In this document: positions 1 to 9,264 of the stretch, piece after piece
Layout: each line of letters opens with the position of its first letter
How positions within the stretch are numbered: the first letter of the stretch is position 1
NCBI RefSeq assembly: GCF_022012415.1
Contig: NZ_JAKLTR010000005.1
Location: 186,001-250,000 of the forward strand
From: Terrimonas ginsenosidimutans
Lineage (GTDB): Bacteria > Bacteroidota > Bacteroidia > Chitinophagales > Chitinophagaceae
Direction of reading: 5' to 3'
Length of the DNA: 64,000 nucleotides
The notes under the pieces: model-generated
What the model was told of the DNA's origin: nothing
The model's database searches: none
Seen by the model: the letters and a program-made list of their open reading frames with translations, nothing else
Made by a program: the position numbers and the translations under genes

Positions 1-1
1 T

Positions 2-1093
2 ACATTTGAAAGCTGGCCATTGATCTTTTACATCAATATCCCGCTCGGGGTTATTGCAACTTTGCTGACTTTGCAATATGTGAGAAGTCCTAAGTATGGC
101 GAAAAGAAAGCTGCAAGTGAAATTGATTGGTTGGGTATCGGATTACTTGCTTTATTTGTAGGGTCTCTTCAGCTTGTACTGGAAAAGGGGCAGGATGAAG
201 ATTGGTTCAGTAGTCCCATGATTTCTTTGTTCACCGCACTGGCGGTGCTGGGAGGTTTTTTCTTCATTTGGAGGGAATGGACAGCCAAAAATCCCGTAGT
301 GCAGCTCAGGGTATTGAAAAATAGTAACCTGAGAGTAGGTACCGTACTGTCTTTTATTATGGGCTTTGGTTTATATGGCTCAACGTTCATTATTCCACTT
401 TATACTCAGGCGACTCTTGGGTGGACAGCCACACAGGCGGGCGTTCTGATGGTCCCTGCTGCATTGATGACGGCGTTTATGATGCCTGTGATTGCACAGC
501 TCATGCAAAGAGGTGTTCCGCAGCAATTCCTTGTTGCCGCGGGCATGCTGGTATTTTTCTTCTTCTGCTACTGGGGATTTAAGATCATCACACCGGATAC
601 AGCCAAGGCTAACTTTTTCTGGATGCTGATGATGCGTGGTATAGGAATGGGGTTATTGTTTATCCCGATCACCGCACTTTCACTAAGCGGTTTGAAAGGG
701 AAGCAGATTGGAGAAGGTGCGGCATTTACCGGTATGATGCGGCAATTAGGCGGTTCTTTTGGTATCGCTGCGATCACGACATTTATGGCCAGACAGACCA
801 TGCAGCACCGTGCAGACCTTGTGTCTCACATTGATGTAACAAACCCTGCGGATCTTACACGCGTGGCAGCCATGCAGCAAAATTTCATGGCGCATGGTTT
901 ACCCCCAAACCTGGCAGAGCAGTTTGCATATAAGGCATTGGATGGTGGTGTAATGAAACAGGCAATGGTGCTTTCTTATATGGATGTATTCTGGTATATC
1001 GGTGTGATGTTCCTGCTCTGTGTACCATTTGTGATGCTGGTAAGAAGTAATAAGAAAAAAGGTGAGAAGCTCGATCTGAGCAATGCACACTAA
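2..1093 (+). CDS. DHA2-family multidrug efflux MFS transporter (5' truncated)
   Basis: This is the C-terminal part of an inner-membrane proton-driven drug exporter of the 14-helix DHA2 (EmrB/QacA) type. The reading frame is open from the left edge, so the start lies outside the window. The first residues (SWPLIFYINIPLGV) match the motif that ends transmembrane segment 5 in this family. About nine further hydrophobic segments follow, with the usual charged loop between segments (AKNPVVQLRVLKN). The stop is at 1091-1093. In Gram-negative bacteria such pumps usually work with an EmrA-like adaptor and a TolC-like channel, which would lie to the left. The substrate cannot be told from this fragment. 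The family call is secure; the specific role is inference. Confidence 0.88.
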   Translation, partial: TFESWPLIFYINIPLGVIATLLTLQYVRSPKYGEKKAASEIDWLGIGLLALFVGSLQLVLEKGQDEDWFSSPMISLFTALAVLGGFFFIWREWTAKNPVVQLRVLKNSNLRVGTVLSFIMGFGLYGSTFIIPLYTQATLGWTATQAGVLMVPAALMTAFMMPVIAQLMQRGVPQQFLVAAGMLVFFFFCYWGFKIITPDTAKANFFWMLMMRGIGMGLLFIPITALSLSGLKGKQIGEGAAFTGMMRQLGGSFGIAAITTFMARQTMQHRADLVSHIDVTNPADLTRVAAMQQNFMAHGLPPNLAEQFAYKALDGGVMKQAMVLSYMDVFWYIGVMFLLCVPFVMLVRSNKKKGEKLDLSNAH

Positions 1094-1180
1094 ATACAAT
1101 CCGGAAAGTCAGGATCACTCCTATGGGAGACAATGGTTGATCGGCAAATTCATGTGGTCCTGCTTTCCGGGTTTTATCGT

Positions 1181-1308
1181 CTGGCGTATAGGGAACGCAA
1201 CGGACGCGGTGAACCGCGGCGAGCGCGGCGAAATACAATAGTTCTCCGTGGCTGTTTTCGCCGCGTTCGCTGCGGTTCGCCGCGTTCGCCGCGTTACTTA
1301 TACGCCAG
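1181..1308. repeat. Class A intergenic palindrome, copy 1
   Basis: A long imperfect inverted repeat. The ends are CTGGCGTATA and TATACGCCAG. The 5' arm carries words such as GGACGCGG, GAACCGCGG and GAGCGCGG, and the 3' arm carries their complements. The loop is about 20 nt. An open frame runs through it into the next gene, but that part is repeat, not protein. It lies between the exporter and the DUF3667 gene. Confidence 0.85.
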
Positions 1309-1382
1309 TGTATCTGCAGAAAATATCCACCCTGCTCTTTCCCATCCCATTTTGCTGTATTTTGTACAGACCAAAACACCTT

Positions 1383-2267
1383 ATGCAGCAAGTCAACTCA
1401 GCAGAGATCTGCCAGACCTGCGGTGCCGGCCGCACCAGCAAGTTCTGCCCCAATTGCGGAGAAAAGAAGCCGTCACCCGAGGATATGCGCCTGAAAAAGT
1501 ACCTGCTTCAGGGCCTCGACGCTTTCACTCACTTTGAAGGGAAATTCTTCAAATCATTCAAATATCTTCTTTTCCAACCCGGAAAACTGACGGCGGATTA
1601 TGTTGCGGGCAGACGCGTTAAGCTGATGAAGCCATTACAGCTTTATGTGATCGTTGGCATAGCCTTTTTCTTTCTTTTTAAAAGCTGGGATATATTCTTT
1701 GTGCGTCTTCAGTATGCAATATTAGGGAACTATGATGCTGAAACAGGAACTACCATTGCGTTCAAGCCTGGTGAACTGAAAGGACTCTCATTGGCGTTAC
1801 GTAATTATGCGGAAACGAAGGCTACGGCAAAAGGAATAAGCCTGCTTGAGTTTGTTGTGAAGGTTGACGAGCATCAGCCGGCGCTGGCAAAGCTGCTGGC
1901 GTTCCTGATGATCCCGCTTATGTCAGTCTTCATTTATATTACGGGCTTCAAACAGGAGAAACGATACGTTCCTCATCTTGTTCACGCAACGCATCTTTTC
2001 ACTTTTCTTTTGGCGGTCGTTACAGTGTGGTTGTGTGTATATCAGTTGCTGGAGAAATGGTTTCACTGGAAGTTCGATGCAAACATTGCCTTCATTCCCC
2101 CCAATCTTTTATTTATCGTGTATGCGTTCTTATCGTTCAGGAAGGTGCTGCCGTTGAGATCAGTGTTGTTGCAGATTCTTCGTACACTGGTTTTGATAGC
2201 GGGACTGATCGTGATCATTCCTTTGTACCGGGAGATTATTTTGTGGATATCTGTGACGGTGGAGTAA
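1383..2267 (+). CDS. DUF3667 membrane protein with N-terminal zinc ribbon
   Basis: A 294-residue protein of unknown function. It begins with a zinc-ribbon-like motif (Cys10, Cys13, Cys22, Cys25), followed by the DUF3667 signature region (FFKSFKYLLFQPGKLTADYVAGRR, about residues 50-70) that Bacteroidota members share. Four or five hydrophobic segments follow, so it is an inner-membrane protein with a cytoplasmic zinc finger. The ATG at 1383 was chosen because the upstream extension of the frame (from 1248) is made of a class A palindrome and a non-conserved linker. No partner gene is evident on either side. The family call is fairly sure; the function is not known. Confidence 0.8.
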   Translation: MQQVNSAEICQTCGAGRTSKFCPNCGEKKPSPEDMRLKKYLLQGLDAFTHFEGKFFKSFKYLLFQPGKLTADYVAGRRVKLMKPLQLYVIVGIAFFFLFKSWDIFFVRLQYAILGNYDAETGTTIAFKPGELKGLSLALRNYAETKATAKGISLLEFVVKVDEHQPALAKLLAFLMIPLMSVFIYITGFKQEKRYVPHLVHATHLFTFLLAVVTVWLCVYQLLEKWFHWKFDANIAFIPPNLLFIVYAFLSFRKVLPLRSVLLQILRTLVLIAGLIVIIPLYREIILWISVTVE

Positions 2268-2278
2268 ATCCGTTCGAT

Positions 2279-2449
2279 TGGCGGGAGGCCCACTCTAAAT
2301 CTCCCCCTTCACGGGAGACTTTGCACAATCATTATAAGTGGAGCTATCCTTTCGTATCGTATAGGCTATGTTAATTTCAAAAAGAGATATCTATTGAGGC
2401 GGCGTAATGTCTCCCCTGAAGGAGGAGATTTAGAGGGGGCCTCCCGCCA
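2279..2449. repeat. Class E palindrome (CTAAATCTCCCCC type), copy 1
   Basis: Inverted repeat with arms 2279-2320 and 2409-2449. The outer ends are TGGCGGGAGGCC and GGCCTCCCGCCA; the inner part is CTCTAAATCTCCCCC facing GGAGGAGATTTAGAG. The loop is about 90 nt. A second copy abuts hemE at 48548. It lies between the convergent DUF3667 and ABC genes and may act as a terminator. Confidence 0.85.
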
Positions 2450-2505
2450 GTTCACAAAGATGTTTCTGAATTGACAACTATCCCGGCCGGCGACAAAGAC
2501 TGGAT

Positions 2506-3123
2506 TTATTTATAATCCATTATATTAATGATCTCTTCGCAGAATCCATATTCCGTTTTATCATTACTGCAAACGATGACCAGTCTGTTCCTGCCATACT
2601 GTTCTATCAATGAATTATAGAGATCGATCCCGGTGAGATCAAGATTGGTGCAGGGTTCGTCCAGCAGCACAAGTGAAGTGTCAGAGAAAATACATTGCGC
2701 CAGCTTCACTCTTTGCTTCATGCCGGAAGAATAATAACGGATCTGTTTATCCGCCGCAGCCTTTAATCCGACAAGTTCAATCGCTGAAGCAGTTGTAACG
2801 CCAGGTAGAAAAGATTTAAAAGACTGGTGAAAATCCAGGAATTCGGTCACCGTCATTTCTTCCACTACTTCGAGGTAGGGAGCGCAAATTGAAACCTGCT
2901 GAAAGACTTTTTCGGGATCGATAGATTTTCCGCCGGAGGACCAGTCGCATTTCCCTTCATTAAAATGCATGGAGCCGCTTAGTACCTGCAATAATGTGGA
3001 CTTACCCGAGCCGTTTGCCCCGGTGATGGCGTATGAATGGCCTTGAATAAACTGGTAGCTGAAATGGCGGAAGATCCATTCCCTGTTGAACCGTTTTCCG
3101 GTATCAGATAGGGAGATCGTCAT
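2506..3123 (-). CDS. ABC transporter ATP-binding protein
   Basis: A compact 205-residue ABC ATPase. Walker A is GANGSGKST, the signature is YSSGMKQR (a variant of LSGGQ), and Walker B is LVLLDEPCTNLD. This makes it the cytoplasmic energising subunit of a transporter or related machine. No permease is encoded beside it, so its partner and substrate are unknown. The ATG at 3121-3123 was preferred over one at 3171: it shortens the overlap with lpxA from 68 to 20 nt, and AAAGG lies about 9 nt upstream. The overlap with lpxA implies translational coupling, which hints at a role in the cell envelope. That link is inference. Confidence 0.85.
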   Translation of the reverse strand: MTISLSDTGKRFNREWIFRHFSYQFIQGHSYAITGANGSGKSTLLQVLSGSMHFNEGKCDWSSGGKSIDPEKVFQQVSICAPYLEVVEEMTVTEFLDFHQSFKSFLPGVTTASAIELVGLKAAADKQIRYYSSGMKQRVKLAQCIFSDTSLVLLDEPCTNLDLTGIDLYNSLIEQYGRNRLVIVCSNDKTEYGFCEEIINIMDYK

Positions 3124-3910
3124 CGCTGCTGCCTTTGGTGAAGCGTTTGATGATACCGCGTCCGCTTTCACGGATAAACGTCAGGATTTCATCCCGCTCG
3201 TCCGTTGCAGGCATTTCTTCTTCGATATATTCAACCGCCTGGCTGGTATTCATGCCTTTGTTATAAAGAACACGATAGATATCCAGGATCTGGTTAATGG
3301 TATCAACGCTGAAACCACGGCGCTTCAAACCGATCGAGTTCACACCCGAATAGCTTAAAGGATTGCGGCCGGCTTTGATAAAGGGAGGTACATCTTTGCC
3401 AACGAGTGAGCCGCCACCAACGAATGCATGCGCACCGATCTTTACGAACTGGTGCACCGCGCACATGCCGGCGAGGATCGCCCAGTCACCGATCACCACG
3501 TGACCAGCTACCTGGGTATTATTGCTCATGATACAGTTATCGCCCACAATACAATCGTGCGCCAGGTGACAATAAGCCTGGATCAGGCAGTTCTTGCCGA
3601 TCACGGTCTTGTCCCTGTCCTTGGTACCGCGGTTAACGGTCACAAATTCACGGATCGTTGTGCCATCACCGATGATAACCTGGGAATATTCTCCCTGGAA
3701 TTTCAGGTCCTGGGGAATGGCGGCAATCACCGCACCCGGGAAGATCCGGCAGTTTTTTCCGATCCGGGCGCCTTCCATGATCGTAACGTTGGAACCAATC
3801 CAGGTGCCATCGCCGATCTCAACGTCCTGATGTATAACAGTGAAGGGGTCAATCTTCACATTCGTCGCCAATTTCGCATTGGGATGAATATAAGTATGGG
3901 GATGGATCAT
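3104..3910 (-). CDS. lpxA: Acyl-ACP--UDP-N-acetylglucosamine O-acyltransferase
   Basis: LpxA catalyses the first step of lipid A synthesis: transfer of a 3-hydroxyacyl chain from acyl carrier protein to UDP-GlcNAc in the cytoplasm. The 268-residue length is close to the family norm (262 in E. coli). Hexapeptide repeats of the left-handed beta-helix fill residues 1-190. The catalytic-histidine motif HLAHDC is present (His118), as are VHQFVKIG, DVPPF and the helical C-terminus starting near GLKRRGFS. The start at 3910 (MIHPHTYIHP) aligns with family N-termini; an in-frame ATG at 3958 would add a non-conserved leader. It is transcribed together with the downstream ABC ATPase and divergently from the AraC regulator. 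Confidence 0.96.
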   Translation of the reverse strand: MIHPHTYIHPNAKLATNVKIDPFTVIHQDVEIGDGTWIGSNVTIMEGARIGKNCRIFPGAVIAAIPQDLKFQGEYSQVIIGDGTTIREFVTVNRGTKDRDKTVIGKNCLIQAYCHLAHDCIVGDNCIMSNNTQVAGHVVIGDWAILAGMCAVHQFVKIGAHAFVGGGSLVGKDVPPFIKAGRNPLSYSGVNSIGLKRRGFSVDTINQILDIYRVLYNKGMNTSQAVEYIEEEMPATDERDEILTFIRESGRGIIKRFTKGSSDDDLPI

Positions 3911-4032
3911 GAGTCGTATTACAAAAAAGCCACGTTTGTTAGTAAACGTGACAGGCAAAGTTAGCTTTTACAGCCCAAAACCGAATTTTTTTTCGTGAAG
4001 TTGACCAAAACCCGGTTTTACAGGAAACCTTC

Positions 4033-4063
4033 TTGCTGGTTCCTGCGTTTACATGTAAATTTG
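4033..4063 (+). promoter_or_regulatory. Predicted Bacteroidota-type promoter of the AraC gene
   Basis: TTG at 4033-4035 is followed after 20 nt by TAAATTTG at 4056-4063. The second element matches the -7 consensus TAnnTTTG exactly, and the spacing suits a -33 TTG. Transcription would give a leader of about 150 nt before the ATG at 4222. Confidence 0.55.
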
Positions 4064-4120
4064 CGTTGTTCGTAGCATTCGTGGTCTAAGACTACGATAG
4101 CGTTGAAACTACGAATAACG
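4064..4120. promoter_or_regulatory. Inverted repeat just downstream of the AraC promoter (possible operator)
   Basis: CGTTGTTCGTAG (4064-4075) and CTACGAATAACG (4109-4120) pair at 11 of 12 positions. Another ACTACGA lies between them (4091) and a related ACTACGC is at about 4155. The position immediately after the -7 element suits autoregulation or a leader hairpin. Binding is not shown by the sequence alone. Confidence 0.4.
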
Positions 4121-4221
4121 TTTGCGTTCTATTATGTGGGTTGCGGAGTCTCTGACTACGCATCCGATCATGCATCAAACAGATTACGATTAGAAGCCAT
4201 ATTGAACCAAACACCAATATT

Positions 4222-5166
4222 ATGCACCAGGCTCCCGATATATGGACTTTGGCTTACAAGCAAGCCCCGATGCAGGAACAGATGTCTCTTATTCATGAAA
4301 AAGAGCAGCAGGTTCCCGGGTCTGTTCAATATACCATCAAGCGTTTCAAACGGAATGAGCAATGGAATATGGAAGACACCGGAATGATGGTGTATCATTA
4401 CGAAAAAGAAAAGAGCCGCGAAAGCTTCCTGGAGCTTAAATTCTGTATCAGCGGGAATGTTTATTGCCGTCAGAAGGATACTGAGTGCGACAAATGCAAA
4501 CTCAATACATCTAAAGACTGTCTTTCAAAAGAAGAAAGCGTGGATCTGCTGAGCTTTAAGTTCACTCCCGCCCAGCTTTCCCAGTTTGTAAAACCCCGTG
4601 CTGCCAATGATAATGTGATCAGTGATGAGGTGATGGCGTTCAAACGGTCTTCTTCTTTTACAAAAATTCTTCCTCTTTGCGGCAAGTCGCGAATGGTATT
4701 GGAAGCGATGCTGAACAATACCTATGCGGGTTCCCTGGAAAATATCTTCGTCAACGCACAGATCCAGATGTTGCTTTTGCATAGCCTGGATTGTATGGTG
4801 GGCGAAAAAGAGATCGATACGATCAGCTGTAAATTCCTGGCGAATGAAGCTGACCGGGACAAGATCGTGAAAGCAAGGGAGGTCCTCATTCAACATATTG
4901 GTGAGCCCATCACCATTAAAGAACTCAGCCGTAAGGTGGCCATGAATGAATGCTATCTGAAAAAGGGGTTCAAGGAAATGTTCGGTACTACCATCTTTGA
5001 TTTCTATCAGAGTCAGCGAATGGAACACGCGAAATATCTTTTGTATGAAAAAGGATTGAGTGTGACGGAGGTTTCTTTATTATTGGGATATTCTTCTATT
5101 TCCCATTTTTCCACTGCATTTAAGAAACATACAGGGTTGAAGCCTTGCGAGTTATTGTTGCGCTAA
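4222..5166 (+). CDS. AraC-family transcriptional regulator with a cysteine cluster
   Basis: A 314-residue regulator. The C-terminal 100 residues hold two helix-turn-helix motifs of the AraC/XylS type (ITIKELSRKVAMNECYLKKGF and LSVTEVSLLLGYSSISHFSTAF, followed by the GLKP signature). The N-terminal part resembles PchR-like sensor domains but is weakly conserved. Five cysteines lie within 26 residues (75, 82, 89, 92, 100; pattern C-x6-C-x6-C-x2-C-x7-C), which could bind metal or sense redox state. It is read away from lpxA and followed by ferritin on the opposite strand, so an iron-related role is possible but unproven. The 5' end fits a promoter at 4033-4063. Confidence 0.88.
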   Translation: MHQAPDIWTLAYKQAPMQEQMSLIHEKEQQVPGSVQYTIKRFKRNEQWNMEDTGMMVYHYEKEKSRESFLELKFCISGNVYCRQKDTECDKCKLNTSKDCLSKEESVDLLSFKFTPAQLSQFVKPRAANDNVISDEVMAFKRSSSFTKILPLCGKSRMVLEAMLNNTYAGSLENIFVNAQIQMLLLHSLDCMVGEKEIDTISCKFLANEADRDKIVKAREVLIQHIGEPITIKELSRKVAMNECYLKKGFKEMFGTTIFDFYQSQRMEHAKYLLYEKGLSVTEVSLLLGYSSISHFSTAFKKHTGLKPCELLLR

Positions 5167-5172
5167 TTTTCG

Positions 5173-5280
5173 ATTGGCGTAATCAGTATCGCAAAGGACG
5201 CTAAGTAACCGCAATGAACGCCAAGTATCTTTACGTTCCTGGCTGTTACTTAGCGTCCTTTGCGATACTTGCATGCCAGT
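5173..5280. repeat. Class B intergenic palindrome, copy 1
   Basis: Perfect 25-bp arms at 5185-5209 and 5245-5269, containing GTATCGCAAAGGACGCTAAG and its complement. The outer ends are ATTGGCGT and GCCAGT. It begins 6 bp after the AraC stop and separates two convergent genes. Confidence 0.88.
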
Positions 5281-5284
5281 TAGC

Positions 5285-5320
5285 ATAAAGAAATCCCGGA
5301 TATCATCAGACACCCGGGAT
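5285..5320 (-). terminator. Rho-independent terminator of the ferritin gene
   Basis: Read on the minus strand, ATCCCGG (5320-5314) pairs with CCGGGAT (5299-5293) and is followed by TTCTTTA. It starts 26 bp past the ferritin stop codon. Confidence 0.65.
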
Positions 5321-5345
5321 CAATTATAGTAAAGTACATTATATA

Positions 5346-5870
5346 TTAATGCCCGCCTTTACCGCCGCCCTTATTCGGTCCGCGGTAATTCATAATATCC
5401 CGGTCAAACAGATACAAGCCGCTCTTATCGTCTCCGATCAGTTCCAGCTTATCGTTCAATACCCTGGCTGTTCTTTCTTCTTCGATCTGCTCATTTACAT
5501 ACCACTGCAAAAAGTTATGCGTTGCATAATCTTTCTCCTGTAAGGATAAATGTACGAGATCATTTATGCTGTTACTAACCTGCAATTCATGTTTCAGGAA
5601 TTCTTCAAACACCCTGCGCAGTGACTGAAACGTGATCATTGGCTGTGGCAAAGGAGGAATAGTTGCAAACCCGCCCCGCTCATTGATAAACCGGATCAGC
5701 TTCAACTCGTGCACTCTTTCCTCGTCTGATTGCTTATAAAAGAACTCTGTAACACCTTCAAGGCCCGGTTGTATCTCGGCCCAGGAAGCCATGGCCAGGT
5801 ATGCCTGGGATGATTCGGCCTCCATTTGAACTTGCTTATTTAACGCTTCCTGAATGGCTTTGGATAACAT
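5346..5870 (-). CDS. Ferritin (non-haem iron storage)
   Basis: A 174-residue ferritin-like four-helix protein that oxidises Fe(II) and stores it as a mineral in a 24-subunit cytoplasmic shell. The ferroxidase ligands are visible: the Glu of MEAESSQAY in helix A, the DEERVHE cluster in helix B, and NEQIEEER in helix D. The glycine- and histidine-rich tail (NKGGGKGGH) is typical of Bacteroidota ferritins. The start at 5870 (MLSKAIQEALN) matches the usual N-terminus; the frame extends upstream only into a repeat. It is a single-gene transcript with its own terminator, and is a plausible iron partner of the haem cluster further along. Confidence 0.95.
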   Translation of the reverse strand: MLSKAIQEALNKQVQMEAESSQAYLAMASWAEIQPGLEGVTEFFYKQSDEERVHELKLIRFINERGGFATIPPLPQPMITFQSLRRVFEEFLKHELQVSNSINDLVHLSLQEKDYATHNFLQWYVNEQIEEERTARVLNDKLELIGDDKSGLYLFDRDIMNYRGPNKGGGKGGH

Positions 5871-5917
5871 AGCTGTTTGATTTAGAATAGCAAGATACAC
5901 ATTTTGGGGATTTAGCA

Positions 5918-6084
5918 ATCGTTGGCCGTTGTCTGTTGACCGTTGACGGTTGCCGGAGAGAAAGATGGCAAACACATTATCCTGGTTTTACCCGTCAGCG
6001 GATGCACTGGCCCGGACCAGGTGTGAGAACGAATGCTTAACCGGGGAACTATGGTCATGGGTAAACGGACAACGGACAACGATT
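5918..6084. repeat. Class F palindrome (CGTTGnCCGTTGTC type)
   Basis: The left arm AATCGTTGGCCGTTGTCTGT (from 5918) and the right arm ending GGACAACGGACAACGATT (6084) pair at about 20 of 24 positions. The arms are made of 7-nt words (CGTTGNC). The loop is about 115 nt. This fills the 296-bp gap between the ferritin and M1 peptidase genes. Confidence 0.7.
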
Positions 6085-6166
6085 GTCAAATCCTCCTTTT
6101 TCCTTACTTTCAACCCCTCTTTAATCATTCGCGGAGGTAGCATCCGCTCAAAACAACACAATCAAC

Positions 6167-8131
6167 ATGACGAAAGCAAGGCTCGCATGGGCAATGGGAA
6201 CATTGCTGGTAGCAGGTACGCTCAACGCGCAGCAACCAGCAGCCACCCAATCGAAATATGACCCACATGCGTTATTCTCCCCCCTTTTCTACACACAGAA
6301 CGGCAATGAATACCGCGCGGCAACCGGCGAACCCGGACCATCTTACTGGCAGAATAAAGTGGATTACCAGATCAATGCAAAACTGGATGATACAAAGAAT
6401 GAAGTAAGCGCGACTGTTACTATCACTTACAAAAATAACAGCCCGCTGAAACTGCCTTTCCTCTGGCTTCAGCTGGATCAGAACCTCTTTAATAAAGATT
6501 CACGCGGACAGGCAAAAATGCCTGCAACCGGCCGCAGCCGTTATGGTGATGCAAAAAGCGGATTCGATGGCGGATACAAGATCAAATCAGTACAACTGAT
6601 CAATGGTGCTACTGCGAGTGACGCAAACTATTTGATCACTGATACAAGAATGCAGTTGAAACTCGCCAATGCTCTTGCGGCAAAAGGCGGCACACTGAAA
6701 TTCAGGATCGAATATTCTTACACTGTTCCTCAGTATGGTGCTGACCGTACAGGTATTCAACCAACAAAAAATGGCGATATCTATGCGATCGCCCAATGGT
6801 TCCCACGCCTCTGCGTGTTTGATGACGTTCGTGGATGGAATACCGATCCATATCTTGGCGCCAGCGAATTCTATTGTGAGTATGGCGACTTTGATGTAAA
6901 CATTACTGCTCCTGCTAATCATATTGTGGTTGCATCTGGTGACCTGCTGAATCCTTCAGAAGTATTTACGGCAAAACAATTGCAGAAATACAACCAGGCA
7001 AAAACAAGTGATGCTACAGTGATCATCCGCGACAGCGCTGAAGTGACAGATCCTGCATCACGTCCCTCAAAACCGACAGTGACCTGGAAATACAAAATGG
7101 TCAATGCGCGTGATTTTGCGTGGGCATCTTCCAAATCATTCATCCTTGATGCGGCAAGAATGAACCTGCCTGGTGGTAAAACCGCTCTGGCGATCTCCGC
7201 TTATCCCGCAGAATCAAATGGTAAAAATGCATGGGGCCGTTCAACAGAATATACAAAAGGTTCTATTGAGAACTATTCAAAAAGATGGTTCCCTTACCCT
7301 TATCCTGCTGCAGTGAATGTGGCATCCAATATCGGTGGCATGGAATATCCTGGTATCGTATTCTGCAGCTATCGCGCACGTACCGCGGGTTTGTTTGGTG
7401 TGACTGATCACGAGTTCGGCCATACATGGTTCCCGATGATCGTTGGTAGCAACGAAAGAAGATACGGCTGGATGGATGAAGGTTTCAATACTTTCATTAA
7501 TGGTATCGCTGAAAAGGATTTCAACAATGGAGAATATGCCTCTCCAAAAAGAAGTCAGCATGGAAACCGCCTGTTCAGTGCGAACATCGAATCAGTTTTG
7601 AATACACCAGATGGCATGGCTGAAAGAAATATCGGAAGCCTTCTCTATAGCAAACCAGGTTTCGCACTTGGACTGCTGCGTGATGAAGTGCTTGGACAAG
7701 AACGTTTTGATTTCGCTTTCCGCAAATACATCAGCGACTGGTCATACAAGCATCCGACACCAACAGATTTCTTCCGCAGCATCGAGAACTCAGCGGGTGA
7801 AGATCTCGCATGGTTCTGGAAAGCTGTATTCTTTGAAACCTATTCACTGGATCAGGCAGTAAACAAAGTAGAATATCTTGAAAATGATGTGAAGAAAGGC
7901 GCGATCGTAACGATCGATAACCTGGAAAAAATGGCGATGCCGGTTACCATCGAGTACACTACAGCAAGCGGTAAAGTTGCGCGTAAGAAATTGCCTGTTG
8001 AGATCTGGCAGAACAATATAAGCTGGAAGGTTTTACTTCCAACAGAAGAAGAAGTTACCAAAGTGGTGATCGATCCTGATAAAGTATTACCTGATGCGAA
8101 TGGTGCGAATAACACCTGGAGTAAACAATAA
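6167..8131 (+). CDS. M1-family zinc metallopeptidase (aminopeptidase-like), secreted
   Basis: A 654-residue exported peptidase. A signal peptide (residues 1-21, ending LNAQ) precedes an N-terminal beta domain. The M1 exopeptidase motif appears as GGMEYP (390-395). The zinc site is HEFGH (His415, Glu416, His419) with Glu438 in GWMDEGFN, giving the M1 spacing HExxH-x18-E. The family trims N-terminal residues from peptides; here it would act in the periplasm or outside the cell. The size and domain order match Bacteroidota M1 peptidases. The ATG at 6167 starts the signal peptide directly. It stands alone, with a terminator 22 bp downstream. Confidence 0.95.
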   Translation: MTKARLAWAMGTLLVAGTLNAQQPAATQSKYDPHALFSPLFYTQNGNEYRAATGEPGPSYWQNKVDYQINAKLDDTKNEVSATVTITYKNNSPLKLPFLWLQLDQNLFNKDSRGQAKMPATGRSRYGDAKSGFDGGYKIKSVQLINGATASDANYLITDTRMQLKLANALAAKGGTLKFRIEYSYTVPQYGADRTGIQPTKNGDIYAIAQWFPRLCVFDDVRGWNTDPYLGASEFYCEYGDFDVNITAPANHIVVASGDLLNPSEVFTAKQLQKYNQAKTSDATVIIRDSAEVTDPASRPSKPTVTWKYKMVNARDFAWASSKSFILDAARMNLPGGKTALAISAYPAESNGKNAWGRSTEYTKGSIENYSKRWFPYPYPAAVNVASNIGGMEYPGIVFCSYRARTAGLFGVTDHEFGHTWFPMIVGSNERRYGWMDEGFNTFINGIAEKDFNNGEYASPKRSQHGNRLFSANIESVLNTPDGMAERNIGSLLYSKPGFALGLLRDEVLGQERFDFAFRKYISDWSYKHPTPTDFFRSIENSAGEDLAWFWKAVFFETYSLDQAVNKVEYLENDVKKGAIVTIDNLEKMAMPVTIEYTTASGKVARKKLPVEIWQNNISWKVLLPTEEEVTKVVIDPDKVLPDANGANNTWSKQ

Positions 8132-8152
8132 GACTGATTTTTTTAGTTGTGG

Positions 8153-8188
8153 ATCCCATCCTGCTTAATTGCGGGATGGGATTTTTTT
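8153..8188 (+). terminator. Rho-independent terminator after the M1 peptidase
   Basis: ATCCCATCCTGC (8153-8164) pairs with GCGGGATGGGAT (8171-8182) with one mismatch, loop TTAATT, followed by TTTTTT. Confidence 0.85.
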
Positions 8189-8293
8189 GTTAGGTTGAGT
8201 CAGGGTTTATAACCTGCGGTAAATTTTTTAACTTCCCTTACTCAAAACAACCTGCATGGCCTTTGATAAGGCCACACCGTCATTAATTTTTGA

Positions 8294-9190
8294 TTGATAA
8301 AGTTGAGAGTTTCGATATTCATATTAATAATAGTCTATACTATGGCATCTTGTGATAACAGCCAGGCCGATTATTCTTTTGTGGCCGTGAAACCTTCACA
8401 GACGAGATATTCTTCCGTCAATGGACTCCCGATGTATTACGAGATCTATGGTAAAGGCGATCCTCTTGTTTTGATCCATGGAGGAGGATCTACCATTGGA
8501 ACTACTTTTGGCCGCGTCCTGCCTCAGCTTGCCCAGTCACGCCAGCTCATTGCAGTCGAATTGCAGGCGCACGGGCGTACGAGTGACAGAGATGCGGATC
8601 TCTCCTTCGAGCAGGATGCGGATGACGTGGCAGCATTACTGCATACTATGGGAATAGTGAAGGCAGATTTCTTCGGGTTCAGTAATGGAGGTACAACGGT
8701 TCTGCAGATCGCAATCCGCCATCCTCAACTAGTAAACGCACTCATTCTTGGTTCTGCCCTGGCTAAGCGCGATGGAGCTCCTGAAGGTTTCTGGGAATTC
8801 ATGGATCAGGCGCAAATAGAACAAATGCCTGAACAATTAAAAGAAGCATACAGGGACGTTGCGCCCGATACGAACGGATTGCAGATCATGCATGACCGCG
8901 ATGTAAAGCGCATGGTGAACTTTAAAGATATACCGGATTCCGCGTTAAGCGGTATTCAATCTCCTGCCCTGATCATGATCGGTGACAAAGACATGATCTT
9001 ACCCGAGCATGCTGTTTGGCTGAGTCGCCTGATACCGAATGCCAGACTTGCGATCATCCCCGGCGGACATGGAGAATATATCGGAGAAATAACCACGCTA
9101 AAACAGCCAGAAAAAAAGGATTGGGTGGGAGCGAAATTAGTGGAGGAGTTTTTAGATGGCTTAAAACAGCGCAGCAATCAACAGCATTGA
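8294..9190 (+). CDS. Alpha/beta-hydrolase lipoprotein
   Basis: A 298-residue alpha/beta-hydrolase. The N-terminus is a lipoprotein signal with lipobox MASC (Cys20), so it should be membrane-anchored outside the cytoplasm. The oxyanion region is VLIHGGG, the nucleophile elbow is GFSNGG (Ser130), the acid is probably the Asp of GDKD, and the histidine is in PGGHGEY. The family includes esterases, lactonases and haloperoxidase-like enzymes; the substrate cannot be named. The start is a TTG at 8294, chosen because it gives a complete lipoprotein signal; no ATG upstream is in frame close by. It stands between a terminator and a convergent gene. Confidence 0.88.
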   Translation: MIKLRVSIFILIIVYTMASCDNSQADYSFVAVKPSQTRYSSVNGLPMYYEIYGKGDPLVLIHGGGSTIGTTFGRVLPQLAQSRQLIAVELQAHGRTSDRDADLSFEQDADDVAALLHTMGIVKADFFGFSNGGTTVLQIAIRHPQLVNALILGSALAKRDGAPEGFWEFMDQAQIEQMPEQLKEAYRDVAPDTNGLQIMHDRDVKRMVNFKDIPDSALSGIQSPALIMIGDKDMILPEHAVWLSRLIPNARLAIIPGGHGEYIGEITTLKQPEKKDWVGAKLVEEFLDGLKQRSNQQH

Positions 9191-9264
9191 TCAATGCTGG
9201 ACGCAGCTGGCAGACCGCTGATGAAGCTGGTGCCTGTTTAAATTTGATCTAAGCCGGCTTGAAC

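Noticed and set aside
1133-1537. Open frames running through the class A palindrome next to the DUF3667 gene
   Set aside because: The frames are products of the GC-rich repeat (arginine- and alanine-rich low-complexity text) and overlap the real gene in other frames.
2506-3123. Lipid A exporter MsbA or an Lpt component for the ABC gene beside lpxA
   Set aside because: It has only an ATPase domain of 205 residues, no membrane part, and no LptB-specific features that I could recognise.
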